A DNA stretch of 64,000 nucleotides from Gammaproteobacteria bacterium (GCA_030431775.1 JAUIHW010000016.1:1-64000); one strand, 5' to 3'; counted from the stretch's first letter, positions 1 to 9,817 are shown. The notes: generated from the sequence alone by a model not told the origin. Numbers and translations: made by a program.

Positions 1-780
1 TTCAGCTGTCCTTTGCGATACACTTTTTTTCGTCGGGAATGCTGGCTGGCCAGCTTTTTGGCCATGCGTTGCACCAGCATCTGCATATCCCGAAAATAGT
101 GAGCGTCCAGGCTGGACAGGCGCGCGTTGCGCAAGACATCCTCACGAAGCTGCTGCCCGGCGTTGCTGGCGTAGAGCAGGTATTGTTGTTCTACGTAATC
201 TCGCGCTTTGTCGAGCAAGGCCTGCCGAGCAGCTGTCAGTGCGGCTGCCTGCTGATGGTGATCCGGGTCGCTACCCTGCTCCAGTGCCTGGATACTTGCA
301 TCCAGGTCGGCCAAGCCCATATGTTGCACCAGGCGACGCGTGTACTGGCCTTTTTGGGTAAAGATCCGCATTGCCGATACATCCACGGCATCGCCCGCCC
401 GCACTATTTCGGCGGCTATGGCGTCGCTGTTGCCATCCAGCAACAACTCGGATAGCTCATCAAGACCGGCTGCAATACCTGGAGCTGCTGCTCGATCTTC
501 GCTTGCCTCTTCAGGGGTCGCAGGGTATTTGGCCTGCTCAGGGTTTGCGGCGAGGCCATCGTGTTGAGCCAGCGAAAAGAAATGCTCGAAGCAGTAATCA
601 AAGCGCTGTTTTTCAGCCTCGCTTTTGGCCAGAGTGGTCGATAAGGCACGCTTAATCAGGCTACGGTCATCGTAGCCTACCAAGGCAATTGCCTGCATCG
701 CATCCATACTCTCTGAAGGTGACACACGAACATCGGCATTGCGCAAGATTCGGACGAAGTCGATCAGCTTGCGGTCCATG
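1..780 (-). CDS. CoxE-like protein, N-terminal 260 residues (3' end outside window)
   Basis: The frame opens with ATG at 780 and stays open to base 1, so the C-terminal part is missing. The visible start (MDRKLIDFVRILRNADVRVS, then a segment on activating and pairing helices rich in Arg/Asp) matches the N-terminal part of CoxE-type, VWA-containing proteins; the VWA domain itself would lie beyond the edge, so no MIDAS motif can be checked. The gene starts 11 bases after the MoxR stop and follows moaA, so the three are likely cotranscribed. In the carbon-monoxide dehydrogenase system the MoxR ATPase (CoxD) and CoxE act together in maturing the molybdenum active site; a similar chaperone role here is inference. 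Confidence 0.65.
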
Positions 781-791
781 GACTAAATCAA

Positions 792-1736
792 CTACTTCTG
801 ACCCGCGGAAGTTTTCGCTAACAAAGCATTCAGTTCGGCCTCAACATTATCGATATCTTCCTGAAATTTAAGCACCACATTAAGGGTGTTATGAACAATG
901 TCGCGATCCAGAGTGTCGGCGTGCAGCAGCACCAGGGTGCGTGCCCAATCAATGGTTTCACTGATGGCAGGGTGCTTTTTCAAATCGCGTTCGCGCAATT
1001 GCTGTATGAAAGCCACCATTTGTGAGCGAAGTTTCTCCGGTAACTCCGGGACTCGCGCCTGGATGATGCGCTGCTCCAGCTGAGGCTCAGGAAAAGGTAT
1101 ATACAGGTGCAGACAGCGTCGTTTCAGAGCATCGCTGATCTCGCGAGTGTTATTGCTGGTTAGCACAACCAGAGGTTTGTGGCGGGCTGATACTGTACCG
1201 ATTTCCGGTATAGAAATCTGATGGTCGGAGAGAATCTCCAGGAGCAATGATTCGAACTCGTAATCGGATTTGTCCAACTCATCGATCAGCAACACACAAC
1301 CCTTTTCCTGCTGCATGGCTTTGAGCAGAGGCCTGGGCTCCAGAAACTCCGGTGAGAAAAACACATCACCAAACTGATGCAGACGTTGGACCGATTCATG
1401 CAGCCCGGTAGCGCCTTGCAATACATCGGCCAGTTGTTCTTTCAATACCTGGGTGTACAGCAATTGCTTGCCGTACTTCCATTCATACAAAGCCTTGCTT
1501 TCATCAAGGCCCTCGTAACATTGCAGGCGAATGAGCGGTGTGCCGGTAAAGGCCGCTGCGGTTTTGGCAAGCTCGGTTTTCCCTACGCCCGGAGGCCCTT
1601 CTACAAGAATGGGCTTTTCCAGCGCTTGAGCCAGGTATACCGCGGTTGCAATAGACTCATTACAGATGTAGCCCTGCTCTGCAAAGCCTGTGAGAATGCG
1701 ATCGATTGCCTGGCCCGGCACCTGCCTGGTGCTCAT
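792..1736 (-). CDS. MoxR-family AAA+ ATPase (CoxD-like)
   Basis: A 314-residue AAA+ protein of the usual MoxR length. Walker A GPPGVGKT lies at residues 47-54 and Walker B VLLIDELD at 148-155, followed by a sensor-1 type segment (VVLTSNNTREISDALKRRC). MoxR ATPases act in the cytoplasm as chaperones that remodel partner enzymes, usually with a VWA protein encoded next door, as seen here. The start codon shares one base with the moaA stop (TGATG), which points to translational coupling. With moaA upstream and a CoxE-like gene downstream, maturation of a molybdoenzyme is the best guess for its job; the client is not in the visible operon. Confidence 0.9.
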   Translation of the reverse strand: MSTRQVPGQAIDRILTGFAEQGYICNESIATAVYLAQALEKPILVEGPPGVGKTELAKTAAAFTGTPLIRLQCYEGLDESKALYEWKYGKQLLYTQVLKEQLADVLQGATGLHESVQRLHQFGDVFFSPEFLEPRPLLKAMQQEKGCVLLIDELDKSDYEFESLLLEILSDHQISIPEIGTVSARHKPLVVLTSNNTREISDALKRRCLHLYIPFPEPQLEQRIIQARVPELPEKLRSQMVAFIQQLRERDLKKHPAISETIDWARTLVLLHADTLDRDIVHNTLNVVLKFQEDIDNVEAELNALLAKTSAGQK

Positions 1737-2737
1737 CAGCCGCCCGTCATATTCATGAAACGAACAATTTGGGGCTCGTCGTCGAGATTGAAATAATGCC
1801 GCTCCGGTTTAAGATCCATCGCTGCAATGATCGCCTGCTCGAGCTCTTCATCACTCGCGCCATTGCGCAGGATGGCTCGTAAATCCATGGAGTGCTCATT
1901 ACCCAGACACAGCAGCAGGCGTCCCTCCACGGTTAAGCGAACGCGGTTGCACAAATGGCAGAAATTATGACTGTGCGGCGAGATGAAACCGACCCGAATT
2001 GGGCTATGGGCCAGCTGGTAATAGTCTGACGGGCCAGCTGAACTGGCGACGCTTGGTAATAACTCATAGCGCTCGGAAATGATTTCCCGCACCTCGTCGC
2101 TGGAGCAGAAGGTCAGTGCGCGATTGTGCTCATCAATATGCCCCAGGGGCATTTCCTCTATATAGGAGATGTCCAGTTCATTGGCGATACTGTATTCCAG
2201 CAGGTCCAGAATCTCATCGTCATTGCGGCCTTTCAAAATGACGGCATTCAGTTTGATACGATTAAACCCGGCGTTTTTTGCCGCCTGAATACCCGCCAGC
2301 ACGCGCTCAAGATTGCCTACCCGGGTGATCGCCTTGAAGCGCTCGGCCTGCAAGCTGTCGATGCTGATGTTCAGTCGTGTGACCCCGGCGTCGCGCAGCG
2401 CGGCCGCGTACTTGCTGAGCTGGGAGCCATTGCTGGTGATGTTCAGCTCGCGCAGGCCAGGGGCGCTGGCAATATCGCGTACCAGGCTTAAGACGTTATT
2501 GCGCACCAATGGCTCGCCGCCGGTCAGGCGGATACGGGTGACGCCCAAGCGGACAAAGGCGTGCGCTACCCTGGCCAGTTCTTCAAGTGAGAGAATTTGA
2601 GGCCGCGGCAGGAACTCCATATCTTCGGCCATACAATACACACAGCGAAAGTCGCAGCGGTCGGTGACCGACAATCGAATATAGTCCACTCTGCGACCAA
2701 AGCGGTCTAGCAATTGTGTCTGTGCGGATTGGCTCAT
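1736..2737 (-). CDS. moaA: GTP 3',8-cyclase MoaA (molybdenum cofactor biosynthesis)
   Basis: A radical-SAM enzyme catalysing the first step of molybdopterin synthesis, GTP to (8S)-3',8-cyclo-7,8-dihydro-GTP. From the ATG at 2737 the protein has 333 residues, the family length. The N-terminal radical-SAM cluster is C28-x3-C32-x2-C35 (CDFRCVYC), the GGEP motif is present, the C-terminal second cluster is seen as [10 protein letters not shown]...CLG, and the protein ends in the conserved Gly-Gly. A longer reading from 2905 adds 56 residues without similarity to the family, so I prefer 2737. It heads an operon with moxR and a CoxE-like gene, an uncommon partner set for moaA. Confidence 0.94.
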   Translation of the reverse strand: MSQSAQTQLLDRFGRRVDYIRLSVTDRCDFRCVYCMAEDMEFLPRPQILSLEELARVAHAFVRLGVTRIRLTGGEPLVRNNVLSLVRDIASAPGLRELNITSNGSQLSKYAAALRDAGVTRLNISIDSLQAERFKAITRVGNLERVLAGIQAAKNAGFNRIKLNAVILKGRNDDEILDLLEYSIANELDISYIEEMPLGHIDEHNRALTFCSSDEVREIISERYELLPSVASSAGPSDYYQLAHSPIRVGFISPHSHNFCHLCNRVRLTVEGRLLLCLGNEHSMDLRAILRNGASDEELEQAIIAAMDLKPERHYFNLDDEPQIVRFMNMTGG

Positions 2738-2870
2738 AACTACCGAACTGTAAGCCTGCCAGAAGACGAACCTGCGATGATACCCCAGACTGCGGTTCAA
2801 GTAGAGCGTTCCTGCCCTGTTTTGGCCGTACTCCGCCCCAGTAGGGCTCAGGAAAAGCGAAGTTAAACAT

Positions 2871-3977
2871 ATGAAAACATTGGTAATTGGTGGTGCTGGC
2901 GCCACCGGTCAGTTCATTGTTCGGGGCCTTATGCAACGCGGCCACGATGTGACCCTGCTGAATCGCGGCCGCCACCAGATCGCTGAACTGGATGAGTCTC
3001 TGCCCCGCATTCAATGCGACCCCTATGACGAAGCCGCCTTGCAGACGGCCCTGGCCGGGCAGTACTACGATCTTTGTGTTGCAACTTATGGCCGATTGCG
3101 GGCGGTCGCGCGGGTAATGCGTGACAAGTGCGAGCGCTTTATCTCAGCCGGTGGGGCGCCCGCCTACCGTGGCTATATGAACGCGGCCCTGTGGAAGCCG
3201 GAAGGCCTGCCGGCACCCACGGCCGAAGACGCTCCGAAGGTGGAAAGTCCCGAGGAAGACGAGAAAGGCTACCGCATTGTGCTGACTGAGCAGGCGCTGT
3301 ACCAGCAGATACCCCACGCCACCCACTTTCGTTACCCCTATGTGTATGGGCCTTACCAGATGGCCCCGCGCGAGTGGTGCATTGTCAAACGCATCATTGA
3401 CCGCCGCCCCGCGATTATCCTGCCCGATGCTGGCTTGACCCTACAGACCTTCGGCTATGCAGAAAACATCGCGCACGCGCTGCTGTTAGCAGCCGATCAG
3501 CCCGAGCGGGCCAACGGGCAGATTTACAATTGTGGCGACAGTATTTGCCTGAGCCTGCGTCAGGTGGTCGACGTGATTGCCACCGCACTTGGCCACGACT
3601 GGCAGGTGCTGTCGATACCCAATGAGCTGTGCCCGGTCGGCTTGCCATTGCTGGCTCAGCCGCAGTCCACGCACCGCCTGCTGGACCTGAGCAAACTGCG
3701 CTACGAGCTGGGCTATCAGGATTTGGTACCCCCGGCCGAGGCCCTGGCGCGCACCGCCCGCTGGCTGGTGGATCACCCGCCCAAGGCCGGTGGCATGGAA
3801 GAAAGCGTGATGCAGGACCCTTTCGATTACCAGGCCGAAGACCGGATTATTGCAGCCTGGACCACCCTGCAGCAGCAGATGCCCGACAGCCGTATTTTCG
3901 CCACGCCGCCGGAGGTTGGCATGAGCTACAGTGGCCCCGGCGGCAGACCACGCAGTCAGGCGGAGTTTGACAAGTAG
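2871..3977 (+). CDS. NAD(P)-dependent epimerase/dehydratase-like protein (extended/atypical SDR)
   Basis: A 368-residue Rossmann protein starting [15 protein letters not shown] with the GxxGxxG nucleotide-binding loop at residues 7-13. The middle contains [17 protein letters not shown] and a later [14 protein letters not shown] segment, both typical of NAD-dependent epimerase/dehydratase folds. The classical YxxxK pair is not evident, as in several atypical SDR groups. The substrate is unknown. It is divergent from moaA across 133 bases; the reading frame starts right after AAGTTAAACAT with only a weak ribosome binding site. Confidence 0.75.
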   Translation: MKTLVIGGAGATGQFIVRGLMQRGHDVTLLNRGRHQIAELDESLPRIQCDPYDEAALQTALAGQYYDLCVATYGRLRAVARVMRDKCERFISAGGAPAYRGYMNAALWKPEGLPAPTAEDAPKVESPEEDEKGYRIVLTEQALYQQIPHATHFRYPYVYGPYQMAPREWCIVKRIIDRRPAIILPDAGLTLQTFGYAENIAHALLLAADQPERANGQIYNCGDSICLSLRQVVDVIATALGHDWQVLSIPNELCPVGLPLLAQPQSTHRLLDLSKLRYELGYQDLVPPAEALARTARWLVDHPPKAGGMEESVMQDPFDYQAEDRIIAAWTTLQQQMPDSRIFATPPEVGMSYSGPGGRPRSQAEFDK

Positions 3978-4008
3978 CGCCTTACGGCTTGCTTCGACAT
4001 TCCTCAGG

Positions 4009-4040
4009 CTGACACCAAGCTGACACAAAATGGCGATAAT
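4009..4040 (+). promoter_or_regulatory. possible PhoB box with -10 element
   Basis: Two identical heptamers CTGACAC occupy 4009-4015 and 4020-4026, separated by CAAG, giving the 7+4+7 arrangement and 11-base period of Pho boxes. About 13 of 18 positions fit the E. coli consensus. A -10-like GATAAT lies at 4035-4040, eight bases after the box, as in PhoB-activated promoters that lack a -35 element. It would drive the dihaem gene that follows. The match is by eye and could be chance; that the next gene is PhoX-like adds some weight. Confidence 0.4.
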
Positions 4041-4072
4041 TTTGAGGGTCACCAGCAGAATTCAGCAGTTTT

Positions 4073-5737
4073 GTGGCAGTCATGGCGTATTTTCGACTTT
4101 TTCTTATCGGTACATTGGGCTTATTCACCCTGGCAAGTTTGGCACAACAGGGTGGCGGGGAAACGCCATACCATGAGCAGATCATCGCACTGTTAAAACA
4201 ACAGAAAACCGCGGTCACTGAAGTACTCCCAGACCTGCACCCCAAACGAACCACATTCAACGCCGAGGCACCTATACCGCCGCAGTGCTACACCAAAACG
4301 GATGGCCAGTTTAACCCCTGCTATGTCTGCCACCAGAATGAAGTGCCGGGCCGCGAAAACACCATGAATGACGGCGGCCTGCAGATTGCCTATGCCTTCA
4401 GCGACGTGGGTATGACCAATCACTGGGCGAACTTGTTCGAAGACCGCTCCGAGGCGGTGGCCAAGATCAGTGACCAGGAAATTCTGGAATGGATAGACAC
4501 AGACAATTATTCAACCCTGGCCCCGCGGCTTAAGAAAGAAGGCTTTGAGGGTTGGATTCCGGACCTGGAAAACCTGCAGCTGGGCGCCGAGGCCTTTGAT
4601 GAGTACGGTTTTGCCAGGGATGGTAGTGGCTGGGTTGCGTTTAATTATAAGCCGTTACCCAGTACTTTCTGGCCAACGAACGGCTCGACTGATGATGTGA
4701 TGATTCGTCTGGATGACGCCTATCGTCAGACCACTGATGGCAAGTACTCCAGGGACGTTTATGCCGCAAATCTGGCGATCCTCGAAGCTCGGGTCAAGGG
4801 TTTTACTGAAATCAGCAGCTTACCGGTGGACGAAAAGGTGATTGGTAAAGACCTTAACGGGGATGGAGAGCTGGGAACGATTAACCGTATTTCGGACGTC
4901 AGCAGTTATGTTGGTGGAGCGGTCAATCGCTATGTGAATGCCTACATCTATCCGGTCAATACGGAATTTCTGCATACTGTGCGCTATGTCGGGATTAACA
5001 GTGACGGCAGTATCGGCGTGTCCAGACGCATGAAGGAAGTTCGCTACATGAAAAAGTGGAAGGAGTTTGGTCATCAGGGTTATGCACGCGAGTACGAACT
5101 GGAGAACTTCGGCAAGGAGCTGGGGCGGCTGCCGCGCTACATTCTGGTCGGTGACCATGGGCTGGACAATGGCTTTGGCTGGTCCGTGTCCGGCTATATT
5201 GAAGGTGTTGATGGCGAGCTGCGCACCCTGACCTACGAGGAAAATCTTTTCTGCATGGGTTGCCACAGCTCTATTGGTGCCACTATTGACAAAACGTTCA
5301 GTTTTCCACGCAAAGTGGATGGTGCTGCAGGTTGGAAATACATCGACTTAAAAGGCATGCCGGACGCACCCAACATGGGTGAGCTGGACGGCGAGATTCT
5401 CACCTACCTGAAACGCGTGGGTGGTGGCGGTGAATTTCGCAGTAACCCTGAAATGTTTGCTCGCTGGTTTACCGCAGAGGGGCTGGCGGACGAAACAAAA
5501 ATTGCAGCTGCTAAAGATGTTTATGAGTTAATCACGCCATCGCGGGAGCGCGCTTTGCATCTGAACAAAGCTTACCGTGTAATTGTTTCTGAACAGGATT
5601 ATATATACGGCCGTGATGCCACCGTAACTCCGCCACAGAATGTCTTCGATTTTATCGATAATGAGACGGCCCCCACGCTGCCGGGCGAGCTGTTTTTTGA
5701 ATGGGATATCCGCCTCGCATGGCCGGAGAATAAATGA
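4073..5737 (+). CDS. secreted dihaem c-type cytochrome-like protein, function unknown
   Basis: A 554-residue protein (GTG at 4073; an ATG at 4082 is equally possible, neither with a clear ribosome binding site). A signal peptide runs to about ASLAQQ. Two haem c-binding motifs are visible: CYVCH at residues 83-87 and CMGCH at about 394-398, with roughly 310 residues between them. The protein should therefore be exported and haem-loaded in the periplasm. The rest, including a stretch on GKDLNGDGELG that may bind calcium, does not match a family I can name. It sits behind a possible Pho box and 219 bases before a PhoX-like gene. Confidence 0.75.
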   Translation: MAVMAYFRLFLIGTLGLFTLASLAQQGGGETPYHEQIIALLKQQKTAVTEVLPDLHPKRTTFNAEAPIPPQCYTKTDGQFNPCYVCHQNEVPGRENTMNDGGLQIAYAFSDVGMTNHWANLFEDRSEAVAKISDQEILEWIDTDNYSTLAPRLKKEGFEGWIPDLENLQLGAEAFDEYGFARDGSGWVAFNYKPLPSTFWPTNGSTDDVMIRLDDAYRQTTDGKYSRDVYAANLAILEARVKGFTEISSLPVDEKVIGKDLNGDGELGTINRISDVSSYVGGAVNRYVNAYIYPVNTEFLHTVRYVGINSDGSIGVSRRMKEVRYMKKWKEFGHQGYAREYELENFGKELGRLPRYILVGDHGLDNGFGWSVSGYIEGVDGELRTLTYEENLFCMGCHSSIGATIDKTFSFPRKVDGAAGWKYIDLKGMPDAPNMGELDGEILTYLKRVGGGGEFRSNPEMFARWFTAEGLADETKIAAAKDVYELITPSRERALHLNKAYRVIVSEQDYIYGRDATVTPPQNVFDFIDNETAPTLPGELFFEWDIRLAWPENK

Positions 5738-5956
5738 CAGCTTACCTTCGAACTTGATCGGTTATTGATCATAAAGCGGCTGCGTGTAAACGAAAAGCCA
5801 TGCAATCGTCATGGTCATGCCATAAAGACTTCATGGCCTTGCAACACCAAGGTGAAATTATAGTCAAGCACCGTTGGTCAGCGGCTCGTATGCAGCCGAT
5901 GAACGGCGAACAGGCATAAAGCAATATCTTTGGCATGAGCATCAGGAGCATCATTC

Positions 5957-7651
5957 ATGACTATTAACCCTAAACTGGCGGTTAGCGCACTGGCGTTGGC
6001 TGTGTCGCAAGCAGTGCTTGCGGGTACCGAACCCTACTTTAACCCGCTGACCCAATCCGCGGCAGTGGCTTCACCAAACCATGTTAACGAACTTAATTCT
6101 CCCTGGCAGACGCCCGCTGGCGTAACGCAATGGAACCTTACCAGCCTGTCTGAAGTGGAAGCTGATTCCTTCCAGTCGATTCAGCGTGCAGATTTTGACG
6201 GTTTTGGCAATCCCGCCGGTACCTCGGCGTCAATGTTCGATATGCTGGCCTACGGTCCTTATGGGCGCTATATCTTTATTCCGCACGAATCTCCGGTGGG
6301 TGCGGGCCTTACCCGTTATGACCGCCACACAGATACTGCGGAGTTGCTGTTTGCAGGTGATCAAAATGGCGATCGCAGCGACGTCAACGGAGCCAGCTTT
6401 GATTTTGATTACGGCGCCTTCGACCCGTCGCGCCTCACACCCAATGGCACAGTGATTATGGCCGAAGAATGGTCCGGTCGTGGTCGGGTGGTTGAGTTGA
6501 TGGACCCGTTCGGCCCTGCGCCAGCTGACCCGACTGCCGGCAGTTCCACCATGGTACATGGTGAAGACTATCGCGAACTGCCGATCGCTCGTGTTTCCCA
6601 CGAAGGGATTAACTTCAGCATCACAGATCCCAACGGTGTGATCTACTTCATTGACGAAGACCGTTCCGGTTCCATTTACAAAATGGTGCTCAGTACTCCC
6701 GGTGACTACATGGGTGGCGGCCAGACCTTTGTACTGGTTACTGACGGATTTACCGGCGACGTCACGGCGCGCTGGGACAGGGAGCCCAATGATGACCCTG
6801 CGGTATCGGCCAGCCGCTTTGGCATGGCAACCTGGGTGCCAATAACCGATGAAAATGGTGGCACTCTAGAAGGTGTCCGCAGCCCATTTGGTGAGGTTCC
6901 ATCCGATTGTGTGGACAACCCAATTGAAGACCGCTGCCAGGTCTCTGATCGTCCGGGCCGCGAAGCCGCTGATGACGCGGGTGGTACGCCTTTCGGTCGC
7001 CCCGAAGACATGACCATTGGCTACAGTGCTGATGGCAACGAGATGCTGTACGTCACCACTACTTCTGAGAATTCCGTGATCTCGATCGAGGAATACGGAG
7101 ATGGCACAGCCATGGTTCGTTCTTTCGTCAACCCGAACACCGCGCGCAACGCCGGCTTTGACCCCACAACCGGCGTATTAAATGCCCCGGATAATCTGGC
7201 CCAGGATGCATTCGGTAATGTTTACATCATTGAAGACGCACCGAATGGTTCCGATATCGGTGGCGATATCTGGTTCGCCCGTGACACCGATAGCGACGGT
7301 ATTGCCGAGTCCATCGATCACTTCCTGAGTATTCAGGTTGATGGTGCGGAAGCCACTGGTATGATCTTCCATCCACGCCGTCCTGGTATTTTCGCGGTAG
7401 CGGTACAGCACCCGGACAGCACCGATTTGGAAGCCGTGCCTGAAGGCTTCGGTGATGCCATCTGGGAATTCAGCCTGCGTAATGTGGTTCCACCGGTGTG
7501 CAAGGGCCACAATAACTATGGCTGGGGGTACATGTCTCTGGATATGGGTGATGGCCATGAAGTGCAAACCTGCACCTACGCCGAGGAAGTGAACCTGAAG
7601 CGTAAAGCCGTAGAGGCTAATCGCGGTCGCAAGCGTGCGCTGCAGCCGTAA
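5957..7651 (+). CDS. PhoX/DUF839-family secreted protein (alkaline phosphatase-like)
   Basis: A 564-residue protein with a signal peptide cleaved near SQAVLAG. The order of blocks fits the PhoX/DUF839 beta-propeller fold: an HESPVGAGLTRYDRHT region, MAEEWSGRGRV, a VSHEG-type segment, FIDEDRSGSIYKMV, then GRPEDMTIG and APDNLAQDAFGNVYIIED. PhoX enzymes are periplasmic or exported phosphatases that use calcium and iron. Actual phosphatase activity is inferred; DUF839 includes members of unknown role. ATG at 5957 has AGGAG about ten bases upstream. A strong terminator follows the stop. The preceding 219 bases hold no recognisable gene or clear promoter. Confidence 0.75.
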   Translation: MTINPKLAVSALALAVSQAVLAGTEPYFNPLTQSAAVASPNHVNELNSPWQTPAGVTQWNLTSLSEVEADSFQSIQRADFDGFGNPAGTSASMFDMLAYGPYGRYIFIPHESPVGAGLTRYDRHTDTAELLFAGDQNGDRSDVNGASFDFDYGAFDPSRLTPNGTVIMAEEWSGRGRVVELMDPFGPAPADPTAGSSTMVHGEDYRELPIARVSHEGINFSITDPNGVIYFIDEDRSGSIYKMVLSTPGDYMGGGQTFVLVTDGFTGDVTARWDREPNDDPAVSASRFGMATWVPITDENGGTLEGVRSPFGEVPSDCVDNPIEDRCQVSDRPGREAADDAGGTPFGRPEDMTIGYSADGNEMLYVTTTSENSVISIEEYGDGTAMVRSFVNPNTARNAGFDPTTGVLNAPDNLAQDAFGNVYIIEDAPNGSDIGGDIWFARDTDSDGIAESIDHFLSIQVDGAEATGMIFHPRRPGIFAVAVQHPDSTDLEAVPEGFGDAIWEFSLRNVVPPVCKGHNNYGWGYMSLDMGDGHEVQTCTYAEEVNLKRKAVEANRGRKRALQP

Positions 7652-7670
7652 GCTGTTCTAAAGACGGCGG

Positions 7671-7700
7671 AAAAAGCCCTGCTTTGCAGGGCTTTTTTTT
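7671..7700 (+). terminator. rho-independent terminator
   Basis: AAAAAGCCCTGC, a TTT loop and GCAGGGCTTTTT form a GC-rich hairpin followed by a run of eight T. It lies 19 bases after the stop of the PhoX-like gene. Because the stem is flanked by A and T runs it may act in both directions, but the gene on the other strand ends at 7792, about 90 bases away. Confidence 0.92.
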
Positions 7701-7791
7701 ATGTGAAAGCCATTGAAGTATGTCATGACATTGTTATTGAGAAATCGAACTGCACTGGAACAATGTCTTACTCTGCGTTATCAACGACTCT

Positions 7792-8901
7792 CTAGTCATG
7801 CACAGCCAGCATCTTTGCATGCGCCTTGAACGGCAGCCCGGCTTCCTGCCCGGGTAGTAAGGGCAGCGACGACAGCTGCCACAATGGCTCCCAGCAGCCA
7901 TGTTGCTGCAGCAGCGCCTGCAGTGTTTGTTGGGCATCTTCCGGTAGCTGTTGAAACTGTGCGCGCAGCTCCTGCAAGCACCAGACGCGGTAGCGGGACA
8001 CCAGGGCGCCGCGATAGTCGACGCCGTCAATATGGGCGTCAAAGCGTGCCTGGCTGTTACCAACCGCTTCAGCATTAGCGACCAGGTAAGGCAGATAGCA
8101 TTGCCCAATGTCATCAAGCAGTGGTGCCAGGTCGGTTGGTAAAGCAACTGGCTCTGATCGCGTTGACCAGCGCTCGGGTGGGCTGTTCCACAAGCGTGCC
8201 ACCCATTCGAGCACTGCGGGTGCACGCTCGCGCATCAGCTCCAGGGGTACCGGGTCCAGCGCGAAATGGCGAAAAAACGGCCCGGCAAACCCGATGTCCG
8301 CCACACTGGGCCGCTCGCCCAACATGTAATCACGCGTGGCCAGTAGGTTTTCCAGGGTAGCAAGCAAGCGAAGGTAAATGCCCTCTACACCGGCAATGTT
8401 GGCCCTGGTGATGCCGTCGCCGGTGGTGTAATTGCGCTGCCGACGGCGCAGGTTCCAGCGCTTCAGCACACCCGGCAAGGGCATCTCGCCGGCCAGTTCT
8501 TCAGCAAGATGCCGGCTCTGCAATGCGGCACCCTTGCGGTAGTGCCAGCGGTAGTGCATAGCTGGCCGCCACAGCCATTCATCGGCGTAGTCTTCCAGCA
8601 GCAGGCAGACAAAGCGCAGCACCGGGTCCTGCGGGAGCAGCGGGTGTGGCGTGTACTGCTCTTCAAACCACTGAATGATCTTGCTGCTGTCGGTCATCCA
8701 GCGGCCATCGCCAAGCAGTACATTCGGCATTTGAATCACGCCGACCTCGCGGCCAATGCGGCGTGCGTCGCGTGGGAACTGCATTGCATTCAGGGTGTAA
8801 GGAATACCGCGGGTGCGAAAATAGTTTTCCAGCTTGCCGGTAAAGTAAGAGATATTAGAGCCATACAGCTTGATGGCCAGCGGGGCCGTTGCCTCATTCA
8901 T
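7792..8901 (-). CDS. glutathione S-transferase family protein
   Basis: From ATG 8901 the protein has 369 residues, longer than the usual 200-230 of GSTs. The N-terminal thioredoxin-like part (IKLYGSNISYFTGKLENYFR, then VIQMPNVLLGDGRWMTDSSKIIQWFE) has the expected PNVLL and D-S-S glutathione-site pattern. The C-terminal part has the all-helical GST domain with the conserved region RPSVADIGFAGPF and a further ~100 residues. The substrate is unknown. The gene follows the LysR gene after 31 bases and is probably cotranscribed. A longer frame from 8976 would overlap the LysR gene and lacks support. Confidence 0.8.
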   Translation of the reverse strand: MNEATAPLAIKLYGSNISYFTGKLENYFRTRGIPYTLNAMQFPRDARRIGREVGVIQMPNVLLGDGRWMTDSSKIIQWFEEQYTPHPLLPQDPVLRFVCLLLEDYADEWLWRPAMHYRWHYRKGAALQSRHLAEELAGEMPLPGVLKRWNLRRRQRNYTTGDGITRANIAGVEGIYLRLLATLENLLATRDYMLGERPSVADIGFAGPFFRHFALDPVPLELMRERAPAVLEWVARLWNSPPERWSTRSEPVALPTDLAPLLDDIGQCYLPYLVANAEAVGNSQARFDAHIDGVDYRGALVSRYRVWCLQELRAQFQQLPEDAQQTLQALLQQHGCWEPLWQLSSLPLLPGQEAGLPFKAHAKMLAVHD

Positions 8902-8932
8902 GTTCGCAACCCTGGCGTGGAACTGGCTGTTA

Positions 8933-9817
8933 TCATGCCCAGTAGGTCCGGCACAGGTCAATAAAGGCCTGGGCACTGGTTGTCAGCAGGCGGCCTCGTT
9001 GGTAGTAAATGCCCACTTCCCTAGAGAAGTTTGAAATGGCCAGGCCGGGAATCGGCTGCAGCTCCCGGCACAAAGGGTCGTCAGCCAGCAGCCGGGTGTT
9101 CACGTAAGCAACACCTTTACCCTGTTCCAGAAGAGCAAGCCGCAAGCGCAGGCTTGTGATCTGCCAGACAGTGGAGAAGCTGTCGCGTATACGTTGCTGG
9201 CCAGGACGCTCGGCGACCTGATCAAGAAACGAGGCGATCAGCACGCATTGGTGTAGCGCTGTGTTGTCGCCCGCCAGCACGGGCTCTGCCAGCGGGTGGC
9301 GCGGACTGATCACCAGCTTGCGGTCTTCCCTGAATAATGGCTCGGCATTGAACGCTTCCATGTGCGTCTGGAAGGGGCCAAAGCCCAGCTCTGCCTCGCC
9401 ACGCAATACGGTCGTGATAATCTGGCGGCTGGGCAATTCCTGCACTTGCAGAGCCGGGTTCCCGGGCTGCGAACAAAATGTGTGCAGTAATGCTGCGGCA
9501 TAGTGTCGGGTCAGCATGCTGTTCATGGCCAGCGACAACGGTGGGGCCTGGTTGTTGCGCAGACTGTCCAGGTCAGCCAGTACCGACTGTTCGCCCTGCA
9601 TTACCTGCAATGCGTACTCAAACACCCGCCGGCCAGCCCGGCTCAAGGCCGGGTGGCGGCCACGTACAATCAGCTCGCTGCCGAGTTTGGCTTCCAGGCC
9701 GGCAACGGCCTGACTGACCGCCGACTGGCTAAGGTTTAAACGCTTTGCCGCCCGGTTAAAGCCGCCCGCCTCCACCACGGCCACCAGAGCCTGCAGCTCG
9801 CTTCGTTCCAGGCGCAT
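8933..9817 (-). CDS. LysR-family transcriptional regulator
   Basis: A 294-residue LysR protein of standard length. The winged helix-turn-helix occupies about residues 3-62 (FNRAAKRLNLSQSAVSQAVAGLEAKLG, ending LSRAGRRVFEYA); the remainder is a periplasmic-binding-protein-like effector domain. LysR regulators commonly control a divergent gene, here the citrate-synthase-family gene at 9920, and their own downstream gene, here the GST. The 102-base AT-rich divergent region should carry its binding sites. The effector is unknown. Confidence 0.92.
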   Translation of the reverse strand: MRLERSELQALVAVVEAGGFNRAAKRLNLSQSAVSQAVAGLEAKLGSELIVRGRHPALSRAGRRVFEYALQVMQGEQSVLADLDSLRNNQAPPLSLAMNSMLTRHYAAALLHTFCSQPGNPALQVQELPSRQIITTVLRGEAELGFGPFQTHMEAFNAEPLFREDRKLVISPRHPLAEPVLAGDNTALHQCVLIASFLDQVAERPGQQRIRDSFSTVWQITSLRLRLALLEQGKGVAYVNTRLLADDPLCRELQPIPGLAISNFSREVGIYYQRGRLLTTSAQAFIDLCRTYWA

